From contig NZ_CP094997.1 in the NCBI RefSeq assembly GCF_022869785.1, positions 1,054,001 to 1,118,000 of the forward strand: DNA of 64,000 nt, in the 5' to 3' direction. The notes under the pieces were generated by a model. The model saw nothing but the letters and a program-made list of their open reading frames with translations, was not told the DNA's origin and made no database searches. The position numbers and the translations under genes were made by a program. This document shows, piece after piece, positions 44,662-54,157 of the stretch (its first letter is position 1; every line of letters starts with the position of its first letter). The stretch comes from Dyadobacter chenwenxiniae (lineage in GTDB: Bacteria; Bacteroidota; Bacteroidia; Cytophagales; Spirosomataceae).

Positions 44662-44695
44662 TTGGGACCATTTTATCTACAAGTCGCTATGTTTG
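44662..44695 (+). promoter_or_regulatory. Probable promoter of the exported protein gene
   Basis: TATGTTTG at 44688-44695 matches the -7 consensus; a TTG at 44662-44664 lies 23 nt upstream. Its position supports the ATG at 44736 over the longer open frame from 44637. Confidence 0.5.
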
Positions 44696-44735
44696 TGATG
44701 CCTTCTGGACTCACCAGGGCTTACAAATAACAGCC

Positions 44736-45146
44736 ATGAAAAGTACATTTCTAATCAGCAGCCTAAGCAACAGGCTACCCAAAATGATGGTAATGATTGC
44801 CATCTTTACTTCAACAATCTGTTTGGCCTCCCCTGCAAGGTCCGAAGATGCAAACCGTGAAAGGCAGGCTGCTAAAAAGCAACCAAAAAGCTTAGAACAG
44901 CAGATCCGTCATTTTATTCAGTCAGAGGACACCGATGCGGCAGTGCTTGAAAGCGGCATCGTTGTAATCAGCTTTTCAGTAGATGAAAATAACCATCTTA
45001 GCCAGGTTGTTTCATACAGTCAGATCCCGGCTGTCGATCATTATTTGACATCGCACCTGGAAGGCAAAGAGGTTGAACTACCAGTCGAGCGCAAAGGCAA
45101 TCAAGGTAAACAATATATAAAATTGAGGTTCACTTTGGGGTGGTAG
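44736..45146 (+). CDS. Small exported protein, possible TonB-C-terminal-like fold
   Basis: The ATG at 44736 gives 136 residues with a signal peptide (hydrophobic M-M-V-M-I-A-I-F-T-S-T-I-C-L-A). The mature protein has I-V-V-I-S-F-S-V-D-E-N-N-H-L, then Y-L-T-S-H-L-E-G-K-E-V and Y-I-K-L-R-F-T-L-G-W; the order of strands and helix resembles the C-terminal domain of TonB-like proteins, though it lacks a membrane anchor and a Pro-rich linker. A long hairpin follows its stop. Role unknown. Confidence 0.65.
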   Translation: MKSTFLISSLSNRLPKMMVMIAIFTSTICLASPARSEDANRERQAAKKQPKSLEQQIRHFIQSEDTDAAVLESGIVVISFSVDENNHLSQVVSYSQIPAVDHYLTSHLEGKEVELPVERKGNQGKQYIKLRFTLGW

Positions 45147-45174
45147 CCTGTTTGCCTAAGCTTCTCTACAACAC

Positions 45175-45224
45175 ATTCGTTTAATTTCCCCGGACCAAGC
45201 TTGGCACAGGGAAATTAAACGAAT
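45175..45224. terminator. Long bidirectional hairpin between convergent genes
   Basis: A perfect 16-bp inverted repeat (ATTCGTTTAATTTCCC and its complement) surrounds an 18-nt loop that itself holds the 10-bp palindrome CCAAGCTTGG. It lies between the exported protein gene and the convergent ATPase gene, so it can stop transcription from both sides. Confidence 0.75.
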
Positions 45225-45337
45225 TCTTATTTTCCATGATTGATTGGATACATTTCTGCGCTGAACGTTTGCACAGCTTTTCTATTGAAGTCGTAAATTT
45301 TGCAACATCGAAATCACTGCTTTGCGCCCGATGTATT

Positions 45338-46075
45338 TCATTGTGGCCTGTCCAGCAGTATGCTTAACATTCGTTTATAGTCATCCAGGAAACCCTTTGT
45401 AACTTGGTATTGTGCTGTGTCCTCGTAGGCCATTTTTGTTATCCCATTCTCATCCAATTGATAAATGACTGCATGGGGATAGGCAAGCAGGATCGGTGAA
45501 TGGGTGGCAATGATTAACTGAGATTGTTTTTGCACCAATTCATCAATTGCAACCAGAGCTGTCATTTGCCGGCTTGCAGACAATGCAGCTTCCGGCTCGT
45601 CAAATATATAAAGCCCGCCACCTTTCAACTTTTTTGTAAGAACGGCAAGGAAAGCTTCGCCGTGTGACCTGCCATGTAGCGACCCTCCATACCCTTTGAG
45701 ATAATTCGGGTCTTTCAACTCTTCCATGTACGTCGCAACATTATAGAAGCTCTCTGCCCTGAGAAAAAAGTAATCTTTTGGCAGTTTATAACTCCGGACC
45801 AATTTCAAATACTCGAATAACCCGGAAGCATTATCATGCGTTGTAGCCTGAACGCTTTTAGGCCCCCCTTCAATGCTAAATCCCAATCCAAGAGCAATAG
45901 CTTCAATTAGGGTAGACTTGCCTGATCCGTTTTCACCTACAATAAAGGTCACATCCGGATGAAAATGCAAAGAGGATAAGCTTTTAATGGCTGCGATGTT
46001 GAAGGGATACTTATCAAAAGAAGAAACCCCATCCCGCATCAATTGAACTTCTCTTAAATATGGCTTGCTTTCCAT
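45338..46075 (-). CDS. AAA/ABC-type predicted ATPase
   Basis: A 245-residue cytoplasmic ATPase: Walker A G-E-N-G-S-G-K-S-T near residues 44-52, a signature-like S-H-G-E-A-F, Walker B L-Y-I-F-D-E-P-E and an H-loop in A-T-H-S-P-I-L. The layout is that of a stand-alone SMC/RecF-like ATPase (COG3910-like group) without membrane partners. Such proteins are often found beside defence genes, but no such genes are present here; the role cannot be given. It has a gap of 76 nt from the transporter gene. Confidence 0.85.
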   Translation of the reverse strand: MESKPYLREVQLMRDGVSSFDKYPFNIAAIKSLSSLHFHPDVTFIVGENGSGKSTLIEAIALGLGFSIEGGPKSVQATTHDNASGLFEYLKLVRSYKLPKDYFFLRAESFYNVATYMEELKDPNYLKGYGGSLHGRSHGEAFLAVLTKKLKGGGLYIFDEPEAALSASRQMTALVAIDELVQKQSQLIIATHSPILLAYPHAVIYQLDENGITKMAYEDTAQYQVTKGFLDDYKRMLSILLDRPQ

Positions 46076-46151
46076 TAATATTAAAAAATTGCATGGATGA
46101 GCCTCCGCATCAGGCGCGTTCTATTATTTGTCATAGCTAAAAGTAATCTCA

Positions 46152-47120
46152 TCAGGCCGTAGCCGATGACTCGACCTGTTGGGCGGCTTTCTGTTTTTCT
46201 GGCAGGAACCGGTTGAGAAGCTTTTCAACAAAAGGGATCAAAGGAAGGAAAAGCACGACGCCGGCTATATTAAAGATCATATGGGCATTGGCAATTTTCT
46301 GCTGCATTCCGGCACCATTTGACACCCATTCTATAAAGGTGTTGAAATAAGGAAATGCCGCTAAACCCAGGGCAATGCAAATGATATTAAATAATAAGTG
46401 GAACAAACCCGTTTTGACGGCTTGCCGGTCCGAACGGATGGTGGCCATCAAAGTGTCAGAGCAAGTTCCCAGTTCCGAGCCCAGCATAACAGCAATCGCA
46501 CCGGGCAAATTAATAAGCTCTTTCTTAGCCAGGGTGATCACCATGCCCACAGTTGCTGATGAAGACTGGATAACCAGCGTAACCAATGCACCAATAAGTG
46601 TCCCGCGCAAGGGACTATCGAGCTTTTCCATCCACGATAGAAATTGCTTGTGGTCTTTCAATGGTTCCACAGCCCTTTCCATGGTGTAAAGCCCAAAGAA
46701 CAAGATGCCAAAGAAAAGCACAACCCTTGCGGTTTTGGAAACTTTCTCATTCTTGGAAATGAAGCTGAACACGAGCCCCAGAAAGATTGGGATGGGGGAG
46801 TACTGGCCGATATCCAGGGCAATCAGTTGACTTGAAAAGGTAGTGCCAATGTTGGCCCCCATCACGATTCCCAGCGACTGGCGAAAGGACAGAGCGCCTG
46901 CATTAACAAGGACAATGGTCATGATAATTACCGCTGAGGAAGAGTCCAGCAATATCGTTGCAACCGTGCCGGTAATGACCGAAGTGAGAAGATTTTTGGT
47001 AAATAAATCAAGCCATTTGTTAGCCTTGTTGCCGATGAGCTCTTTGAGCGTTTCAGAGAGGTTGTTGACTGCAAAAAGGAATAAGCCTAGCCCGCCCAGG
47101 ACCATTAAGAAAATTTCCAT
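46152..47120 (-). CDS. Na+/phosphate symporter family protein
   Basis: A 322-residue inner-membrane protein with two inverted Na/Pi-cotransporter repeats. Repeat 1 has the motif D-S-S-S-A (near residue 59), and repeat 2 Q-S-S-S-A-T (near 180), the signature of the NptA/SLC34 family that couples phosphate uptake or export to sodium. The usual C-terminal PhoU-like domain of the YjbB type is absent. It is divergent to the phoD-like gene with a spacer of 226 nt and suggests a phosphate theme for this stretch. Confidence 0.9.
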   Translation of the reverse strand: MEIFLMVLGGLGLFLFAVNNLSETLKELIGNKANKWLDLFTKNLLTSVITGTVATILLDSSSAVIIMTIVLVNAGALSFRQSLGIVMGANIGTTFSSQLIALDIGQYSPIPIFLGLVFSFISKNEKVSKTARVVLFFGILFFGLYTMERAVEPLKDHKQFLSWMEKLDSPLRGTLIGALVTLVIQSSSATVGMVITLAKKELINLPGAIAVMLGSELGTCSDTLMATIRSDRQAVKTGLFHLLFNIICIALGLAAFPYFNTFIEWVSNGAGMQQKIANAHMIFNIAGVVLFLPLIPFVEKLLNRFLPEKQKAAQQVESSATA

Positions 47121-47361
47121 CCGCGTTTTCTTGCAAAGTAATTTATCTGATGTTAAGCTAATATTAAATTAAAGTTGAAAAGCAGCGCATTGACCTATCT
47201 GAAATGGTAAATCCTTCAACGGGCACATCTGTGCAGACGTTCGCAAAGGCATAAGCTACGATCCTGAATGAATAGCTTAACAGCAATTTAAACTTCTGGT
47301 TACATCCGGGAAACAGGCGCAAGGTAGCTTTATGGATTAATCTCAAATGATCCATGACTGT

Positions 47362-49110
47362 ATGAAAGGCAATACTACAATTAACCGCAGAAAATTTTTG
47401 GAACGCTCTGTGCTGGGCGCAGGAGGTGTAATTTTTTCAACTGTGCTGATTGGCAGTTGCACGGATCACAACATTCCTGATCCAAATGATCCGAATCAGA
47501 ATGGGAGCTTTGACTACAATGTTGCCAGTTTTGATCCGACAAGCACCCAGATTATCCTTTGGACAAGGGTTTCGCCCGCAAATGCCTCTTCCCAGAAAGT
47601 GACCCTTACTTATGACATTGCTACGGATGCCGGCTTTGCCCAGATCATCAAAACGGAAATGCTGGATGCTTCCGTGGAAGATGACTTTACAATCAGCGTA
47701 GATATCAGTGGCTTGAAATCCAACACCAAGTATTACTATCGGTTTACTATCACGAATACCCAGGTAGTGTCACCTGTCGGGGAAACTAAGACACTGGCGA
47801 AGGCTGGCGAGATGGATGAAGTCAAACTGGCAGTTTGCTCGTGTTCAAACTATCCGGCAGGGCTATTCAATGTTTATGGGGCCATTGCTGCTTCGGAGGC
47901 GGATGTTGTTCTTCATTTGGGCGATTACATTTATGAATACGGTGCAGGACAGTACGGCTCCAATCCGGATACCATTGCCCTGGCGCGCCTGCATAAGCCT
48001 GCGAATGAAATCCTGTCTCTGGACGATTACCGCACACGTTTCAAACAATACCGGAGCGACCCACAGCTGCAACTGGCGCACCAGAAAAAGCCATTTATTT
48101 GCGTTTGGGACGATCACGAAGTAGCGAATGATGCTTTCAAAGACGGCGCCCAGAATCATAACCAGAATGAGGGCAGCTTCCAGGAAAGGAAACAGCGCGC
48201 CATCAAAGCCTATCACGAATACATTGGCGTAAGAACACTGGTCGATGAGAAGATTTACAGGAGCTTTTCATTTGGCAACATACTAGACCTGCATATGCTT
48301 GACACCCGTATCATTGGCCGGGACAAGCAGCTTTCCTATGCAGATTATTTTACACAAACAGGATTGGACGCGGCCGCTTTTCAGAAAGACTGGCTTAATC
48401 CTAACCGCACGATTCTGGGGAAAGAGCAGCTTGACTGGCTGGGAGCGGCCATTGGGTCTGGCAAAGGTGCATGGCAGGTTTTGGGCCAACAGGTTTTGAT
48501 GGGCAAAATGTACGTGCCGGCTGAGCTGCTGCTGGCAATTGTACAGATCGTTGGTGAAGTCGATGCGACAGGCTCTGCAAGTCCTGCGACATTCAAGATG
48601 TTCCAGAAATTATTGGGTGAGCTTACTCAGTTAAAAGCCCGCTTTTTGGCTAATGATCCTACCTTAACACCGCAGGACAAAGCGCGGATACAAACGGTGC
48701 TTCCCTACAATCTGGACGCCTGGGATGGGTATCCGATCGAGCGTGAAAAGGTATATGCAATGGCAAAAGGCAAAAAGCTGATAGGGCTCGCAGGTGATTC
48801 GCACAATGGCTGGTATTCACATTTGAACGCCAATGATAAATCCCAGGCAGGCCTCGAACTGGCAGCTCCCTCTGTTACTTCGCCTGGTTTTGAAGAATAT
48901 CTTGGTGCCGACCCGGTTTCACTGGGCGGTTTTGAGCAGGCACTGGCCTTACTCGTGGACGACCTGCAATACCTGGATGCTTCGAGAAGAGGATATGTGA
49001 TGGCCAAATTCAGCACAAGTAAAATTGTAAGTGAATGGCGCTATGTGGCCAGCATCACTTCGTTGACGATCGCCACCACTGTCGGCCATTCTGAAACCAT
49101 AACGGCATAG
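47362..49110 (+). CDS. PhoD-family alkaline phosphatase
   Basis: The ATG at 47362 gives a Tat signal (N-R-R-K-F-L-E-R-S...L-I-G-S-C); an ATG 15 nt earlier is also possible. The S-C at the end of the signal could be a lipobox. The N-terminal PhoD_N domain (V-A-S-F-D-P-T-S-T-Q-I-I-L-W-T-R-V) is followed by a metallophosphatase core: C-S-C-S-N-Y-P-A-G, H-L-G-D-Y-I-Y-E-Y-G, W-D-D-H-E-V-A-N-D and A-G-D-S-H-N-G-W. The enzyme is a periplasmic phospho-mono/diesterase that uses Ca2+ and Fe3+ in known members. A secreted nuclease gene follows at 48 nt. Confidence 0.92.
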   Translation: MKGNTTINRRKFLERSVLGAGGVIFSTVLIGSCTDHNIPDPNDPNQNGSFDYNVASFDPTSTQIILWTRVSPANASSQKVTLTYDIATDAGFAQIIKTEMLDASVEDDFTISVDISGLKSNTKYYYRFTITNTQVVSPVGETKTLAKAGEMDEVKLAVCSCSNYPAGLFNVYGAIAASEADVVLHLGDYIYEYGAGQYGSNPDTIALARLHKPANEILSLDDYRTRFKQYRSDPQLQLAHQKKPFICVWDDHEVANDAFKDGAQNHNQNEGSFQERKQRAIKAYHEYIGVRTLVDEKIYRSFSFGNILDLHMLDTRIIGRDKQLSYADYFTQTGLDAAAFQKDWLNPNRTILGKEQLDWLGAAIGSGKGAWQVLGQQVLMGKMYVPAELLLAIVQIVGEVDATGSASPATFKMFQKLLGELTQLKARFLANDPTLTPQDKARIQTVLPYNLDAWDGYPIEREKVYAMAKGKKLIGLAGDSHNGWYSHLNANDKSQAGLELAAPSVTSPGFEEYLGADPVSLGGFEQALALLVDDLQYLDASRRGYVMAKFSTSKIVSEWRYVASITSLTIATTVGHSETITA

Positions 49111-49158
49111 CGCATTTTATTTAGTTGAAAACCTACATCACCTACTAATCCTGTTGTT

Positions 49159-52100
49159 ATGATGAATCATTTATCAAAGAAGACTTTTGCCCTTTTCATA
49201 TGCTCGGTATGGATTTCCGCCCTGGCTACAAGTGGGTTTGCCCAAACCTGGCCACCAGCACAAAGCCTCCCGTTTTCCTTTACTGAAATTGCAGGTTCTG
49301 CACTTCCCGCAGGAGTTGCCGTGCATCGTTTTGGAACAACCAGTGCTGCTATTCCAACAAGCAGAACAACCAGCCCGGCGAATGGCGACCTGCCGTATTT
49401 AACCGGTCCTAGTTCCGGCGGTTGGCTAAATGCAGGACCCAACGGAGAAAACGGGATTGCTATGCTCGCTTCCGGGTCGAATGCTGCCGGTGCAGTGGTT
49501 ATCTCAATCAATACAATTGGAAAAACAAACGTTCTGGTTGAATGGACTGCCCGCACAATCCAGCAGCAAGCCAGCAGGGACAATAGTCTTGCGCTGCAAT
49601 ACAGGATTGGCGACACAGGAAATTTTGTCGATCTGGGGACTGGCGGTGATGTTTACGCATCGGCAGGGAATGCAGCTGGCCATGCTGCGTCATTTTCGTT
49701 AACGCTTCCCGCTACTTTGGAAAACCAAAACCTGGTGCAACTCAGATGGATTTACTGGGAATCGTCGGTAGGCACCACAGGCAGCCGCGACCGAATTGCA
49801 TTGGATGATGTTACGATTGATGAAACGGTTTCAGGCCCCGATATCACTGCGCCTGTGATCAGTGGTCTCTCTCCGCAAGACAATGCCACGAATGTTCAGT
49901 TAACGGCCAATCTAATACTTACCTTGTCCGAAAATGTGGTAAAAAAGGCCGGTGCATTTACCATTACCAATACGACAGATAATACTACGGAGATAGTAGA
50001 CATTCAATCGGCCAATGTTGCTGTAAATGGTCCCGCCGTTACAATTTCGGGGGTTACGTTACTCAATACCAAATCATACTCGGTGACATTGTCTGCAGGT
50101 GCGTTCAGTGATGCTGCTGGCAATGATTTCTCAGGTATCACAGATGCAGCCGCATGGAATTTTACGACCATCGCGCCTCCTGGCTCGGCAACGAAGATCA
50201 GTGCGATTCAGGGAAGTGGGCAGCTGGCGGCACTCACCGGCGAATACACGATTGAGGGTGTAGTCACGCGAACATTCATTGGAGTAACAGGTCTGAATGG
50301 TTTTTATGTCCAGGAGGAAGACGCCGATGCTGATTCAGATCCAGCCACTTCGGAAGGTATTTTTGTTTTCAATGTCTCATCGGACCCTGTCGGAGTGGTA
50401 ACGCCAAACCAGGGTGATAAGGTCAATCTAACCGGCACAGTCGTCGATTTTGTAGGAACAACCAGCGGGGTTACCACCCGTTTGACTGAAATTAAAACAT
50501 TGACCAGCTTTGCCAATCTCGGCCCCAGCACATTGCCGGCTCCGGTTGCCGTCAAGTTGCCCGTCGCAAATGTGGCTGATCTGGAACGGTACGAAGGAAT
50601 GTTGGCCGAGCTGAGTGCAACAACCGGAAATCTGGCCGTCACCGAATTCTTTGAGTTGGGTCGCTATGGGCAAGTCTTGCTTTCGGTAGAGGGCGAGGGT
50701 AACCAGCCGGGAACAGATGCGCGGCTCGACCAATTTACACAGTTCAACGCACCTGACGCTGCCGGATACAGCGCATATCTGGCCCAAATAGCCAGACGGC
50801 AGATCTTGCTCGATGATGGCAGCACAAGACAAAACCCGGACCCGATCATATTTGGCCGCGGCGGAAACCCTTTGAGCGCGTCCAATACATTGCGTGGAGG
50901 TGATCAGGTTACCAGCATTGTTGGTATCCTCGACGAACGTCTGGAAGGTTACCGTATACAAACGGCTGCCGGCGTAGATTTTCAGCCATCGAATCAGCGT
51001 CCCGTCACGCCGCCCGACCTGACCGGCGGCACACTTTCGGGAACGCCAACCCTTAAAGTCGGGAGTGCGAATGTGCTCAACTATTTTGTGGATCTGGACG
51101 TGAGCGGCGATACATACCGTGGTGCCAATAATGCCGAGGAATTTGGCCGTCAAAAGGCAAAAATCATTAAAGCACTGATCCGCTCCGGCGCAGATCTGAT
51201 TGGGTTAATGGAAATCCAGTACAATGGAACTACGCCAACAGCAGCCCTTGAAGACTTGGTAAACGGCCTGAATGCCGACCCGGAAGGAAGCGGCGATTAT
51301 GCATTTGTGAATCCCTCCAGCGCAGGCGCTCCCATTTCAACAGACCTGATCACGGTCGGGATGATTTATAAAACTACCCAGGTAACACCCACAGGCAATG
51401 CAGCTACACTGACGACCAGCGCAGCATTTGACCTGGTAGGCCGCAGGCCTTTGGCCCAAACCTTTACCCAGAACTCGAACAGCGAGGAGTTTACCGTAGT
51501 GGTAAACCATTTCAAATCCAAAGGGTCAAGCTCTGGCGCAGAAGGCGATGCTAACGCCGGTGACGGGCAAGGCTTCTCCAATGGCACACGTAGCAGGCAA
51601 GCAGCGGATCTGGCTGCGTGGTTAGCACAGAAACCTACCGGCAGCCAAGATCCGGATTACTTGATATTAGGTGATTTGAATGCATATGCCAAGGAAGAAC
51701 CACTTACGATTCTGGCATCGGCAGGATATCAAAACCTGCTTCCTGCAACATCTTATTCGTATGTATTCGACGGTCAGATTGGCTCGCTGGACCATGCATT
51801 GGCAAGCAGCTCATTGGCCAGGCAAGTAACCGGCGCAGCCAAATGGCACATCAACGCTGACGAGCCAAGTGTAATGGATTACAATACAGAGTTCAAATCA
51901 GCGGCTCAGGTGAGTGGCTTGTATAGCGCAGACCAGTTTAGGTCCGCCGACCATGATCCGGTCCTGATTGGATTGGGACTGAACAAAGCTTTGCCTGTAA
52001 CCTACATTTCATTCGAGGGTACTGCATCAAAGCATTCAATCGCATTGACCTGGAAGACGGCCAGTGAAGAAAATAACAAGGGATTTGAGGTGTTGAAGAG

Positions 52101-52539
52101 CCGGGATGGAAAGCAGTTTGAACAGATCGGGTTTGTGGCAGGCAATGCAACTACAAACCAGAGCAATGTCTACGGTTTCCAGGACACGGATGTAGAGCCG
52201 GGGAAAACTTATTACTATCAGCTTAAACAAAATGATTTTAAAGGCACTTTTGAGTTGTCGCGAATTGTTGCTATAAAAGCCGCTTCCGAAACTTTGGTGA
52301 ATACGATCTATCCAAACCCGAACCAAGGAGCATTTACATTATCAGCTGCTAATGTGGATGTTAGTTCTGTGCGAATGTTTGGTATTTCGGGTCAGCAGGT
52401 AAATGTGTCTGTAACAAAAGGGGAGGGTGCCCATGAGTTTTTATTGAATACGAAAACCGCATTGGTGCCCGGATTATACTATGTGGAATTTGTGGCAGCC
52501 GGGCTCGGTAAGCAGCATGTTAGATTAGTTGTCAACTAG
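49159..52539 (+). CDS. Secreted multi-domain extracellular nuclease (ExeM/NucH-like) with T9SS sorting domain
   Basis: A 1126-residue protein with signal peptide to about A-Q30. In order: a lectin-like beta domain (about 32-228), an Ig-like domain of the Big_5 kind (230-340), an OB-fold-like region (350-460), a linker, the endonuclease/exonuclease/phosphatase domain (about 625-935; N-V-L-N-Y-F, L-M-E-I-Q, V-N-H-F-K-S-K, L-I-L-G-D-L-N-A, S-L-D-H-A-L and A-D-H-D-P-V-L), and a C-terminal type IX sorting domain with Y-P-N-P-N-Q-G-A-F. It should cleave extracellular DNA or RNA at the surface, giving phosphate and nucleotides. It is followed by a strong bidirectional terminator and preceded by phoD, so the two may form an operon. 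Confidence 0.9.
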   Translation: MMNHLSKKTFALFICSVWISALATSGFAQTWPPAQSLPFSFTEIAGSALPAGVAVHRFGTTSAAIPTSRTTSPANGDLPYLTGPSSGGWLNAGPNGENGIAMLASGSNAAGAVVISINTIGKTNVLVEWTARTIQQQASRDNSLALQYRIGDTGNFVDLGTGGDVYASAGNAAGHAASFSLTLPATLENQNLVQLRWIYWESSVGTTGSRDRIALDDVTIDETVSGPDITAPVISGLSPQDNATNVQLTANLILTLSENVVKKAGAFTITNTTDNTTEIVDIQSANVAVNGPAVTISGVTLLNTKSYSVTLSAGAFSDAAGNDFSGITDAAAWNFTTIAPPGSATKISAIQGSGQLAALTGEYTIEGVVTRTFIGVTGLNGFYVQEEDADADSDPATSEGIFVFNVSSDPVGVVTPNQGDKVNLTGTVVDFVGTTSGVTTRLTEIKTLTSFANLGPSTLPAPVAVKLPVANVADLERYEGMLAELSATTGNLAVTEFFELGRYGQVLLSVEGEGNQPGTDARLDQFTQFNAPDAAGYSAYLAQIARRQILLDDGSTRQNPDPIIFGRGGNPLSASNTLRGGDQVTSIVGILDERLEGYRIQTAAGVDFQPSNQRPVTPPDLTGGTLSGTPTLKVGSANVLNYFVDLDVSGDTYRGANNAEEFGRQKAKIIKALIRSGADLIGLMEIQYNGTTPTAALEDLVNGLNADPEGSGDYAFVNPSSAGAPISTDLITVGMIYKTTQVTPTGNAATLTTSAAFDLVGRRPLAQTFTQNSNSEEFTVVVNHFKSKGSSSGAEGDANAGDGQGFSNGTRSRQAADLAAWLAQKPTGSQDPDYLILGDLNAYAKEEPLTILASAGYQNLLPATSYSYVFDGQIGSLDHALASSSLARQVTGAAKWHINADEPSVMDYNTEFKSAAQVSGLYSADQFRSADHDPVLIGLGLNKALPVTYISFEGTASKHSIALTWKTASEENNKGFEVLKSRDGKQFEQIGFVAGNATTNQSNVYGFQDTDVEPGKTYYYQLKQNDFKGTFELSRIVAIKAASETLVNTIYPNPNQGAFTLSAANVDVSSVRMFGISGQQVNVSVTKGEGAHEFLLNTKTALVPGLYYVEFVAAGLGKQHVRLVVN

Positions 52540-52564
52540 CCGTAGTTATATTTATCATATCAAT

Positions 52565-52604
52565 AAAAAAGCTGTGCGGTGATCTGATCCGCACAGCTTT
52601 TTTT
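52565..52604. terminator. Bidirectional rho-independent terminator
   Basis: AAAAAAGCTGTGCGG pairs perfectly with CCGCACAGCTTTTTT around a 9-nt loop. It serves the nuclease gene on the left and the phytase-like gene on the right, which converge here. Confidence 0.9.
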
Positions 52605-52640
52605 GTTACATCTAAGCAATAACCGTTGTCTGAATTTTAC

Positions 52641-53933
52641 CTACCAAAGCGGTTGTTTAAGCTTTACAAAATAGATTGTGTTGCGATCCACAGCGCCGGT
52701 TGAAGGCAGAATTTTAGACATATATGAACCTGTGCCAACAACGCCAAAATCATCATCATTAGCAATGGCAATGGTGGTGGAATTGATAATGGCAATGCCT
52801 TCCGCCTTATCGTGCGGGTATAAAGTTGGAATGTCCGTCATCAGATCAGCCACCAGCGTTTTGGTCACTGGTACAATGCTATGGGTTGCCAACGTTGCTG
52901 CATCCTTCAATTGTTCGACCGTCAGACCTGCATATAATTTGCCAGCTCCGCCATCATTAGAGTCAGAGATGTCAGTAGCAGCGGAAAGGTCGATTTTATA
53001 TATTTTTTTAATTACCGAAGCCTTGTTGACGTTGGTCGCATATTCGCCGTCACGTTCCAGCACCAAAAAGCTTGTGTTACTGATGGCAGCAATCTCGCTG
53101 TTTGCCTGAAGATTTGCCTTGTCGATCAGATACACATATTGCTTGCTTGTTCCGCTTGCAATATCATATGCCAAAATACGCGTTACAAGTGAGCCGGAAA
53201 CGGCGGCTGAGGAAGGATTGTACAGTGGGAATTGCATAATGCCCACCAATGTTTTGCCGTCAGGCGTGATAGTAAGGCCTTCCATACCACGATTTGGCCT
53301 GCGTTTAGCAAAAACGGATGGGATCTTCCTTCCGCCTTTTCCATTGCCAAATGGGTTGATGCGTTCCAGCGTGTTACCGTTCGCGTCAAAATGCACCAGG
53401 TGAGGGCCGTATTCATCACTCACCCAAAATGTCCCATCCTTAGCCATTGCCAAACCTTCTGAATCCAGGCCATCGACACTATTAGGCAGAATGTTCCCCA
53501 TCACATCCAACGCTGTTTCCCCGCTGAAACCAAACCCGGCAGGATTCGGTAAGCCGGTAAGTGGAGTCCCATTTTCATTTTTCAGCTCAATAGTCTTTTC
53601 CAGTACAAGCTGATCACCGATTAGCCTGAACTTACCGATCTGGGGCACGAAGTTAGGAGCTGCAAACACCTTTGAATTAGCTACGTTCCCGTCAATATTC
53701 GGGCCCCGGTCCGTCAAGAGATAAAATGCCATATGGTCGTTTGGATCCTGTACAATGGCTGAGCCGAAACCACCATTGTATACTTTGACACCATTAACTT
53801 CTGTAAGGGTTTTCGGATTCGACGCCTCTGCTTTTTCCGGGTAATTTTCAGATGGGAGTTCATGGTCTGTACAGCTGCTCAAAAGAGCGGTAGCAGCAGC
53901 GAGGGTAAGGCAAGAAAATAGAAAGTTCTTCAT
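52641..53933 (-). CDS. Phytase-like esterase lipoprotein (PF13449-like)
   Basis: The ATG at 53933 gives a lipoprotein signal ending in S-S-C21. The rest matches the family named after an esterase-like activity of phytase: V-N-G-V-K-V-Y-N-G-G-F-G-S-A, Y-L-L-T-D-R-G-P-N-I-D-G, D-S-E-G-L-A-M-A-K-D-G-T-F-W-V-S-D-E-Y-G-P-H-L, and G-M-E-G-L-T-I-T-P-D-G-K. These motifs place acidic residues for Ca binding in a propeller. The substrate is not known with certainty for this family; a phosphate ester is likely. It lies beside the nuclease and PhoD genes. Confidence 0.82.
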   Translation of the reverse strand: MKNFLFSCLTLAAATALLSSCTDHELPSENYPEKAEASNPKTLTEVNGVKVYNGGFGSAIVQDPNDHMAFYLLTDRGPNIDGNVANSKVFAAPNFVPQIGKFRLIGDQLVLEKTIELKNENGTPLTGLPNPAGFGFSGETALDVMGNILPNSVDGLDSEGLAMAKDGTFWVSDEYGPHLVHFDANGNTLERINPFGNGKGGRKIPSVFAKRRPNRGMEGLTITPDGKTLVGIMQFPLYNPSSAAVSGSLVTRILAYDIASGTSKQYVYLIDKANLQANSEIAAISNTSFLVLERDGEYATNVNKASVIKKIYKIDLSAATDISDSNDGGAGKLYAGLTVEQLKDAATLATHSIVPVTKTLVADLMTDIPTLYPHDKAEGIAIINSTTIAIANDDDFGVVGTGSYMSKILPSTGAVDRNTIYFVKLKQPLW

Positions 53934-54091
53934 TTTGTCAAAGTTTAGTTTTGGTAAAACTACGCTGGTGTATTTTATCAAAACATTAACTTGATTGCCT
54001 GAAAATTACCTTTCTGTTACTAATATATTTAACGGGTTCATTTGAAAAAGATCCATCATCCTAAAAATCAATGATGGCATATTACCATGAG

Positions 54092-54145
54092 ATCTACCAC
54101 CGCAGGCACGGCTCCATTGTTAGGATTTGGCCTTTGGTGGTAGAT
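54092..54145. terminator. Hairpin between GH32 and the phytase-like gene
   Basis: ATCTACCACC pairs with GGTGGTAGAT across a 34-nt interior that can pair further (GGC/GCC). It lies 12 nt after the GH32 stop on the minus strand. There is no T run, so it may serve as an RNA stabiliser rather than a terminator. Confidence 0.5.
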
Positions 54146-54157
54146 ATTTAATTACGA

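Noticed and set aside
50428..51153. 241-residue minus-strand frame inside the nuclease gene
   Set aside because: It lies fully in the OB-fold and linker part of a well-supported plus-strand gene and has no recognisable features.
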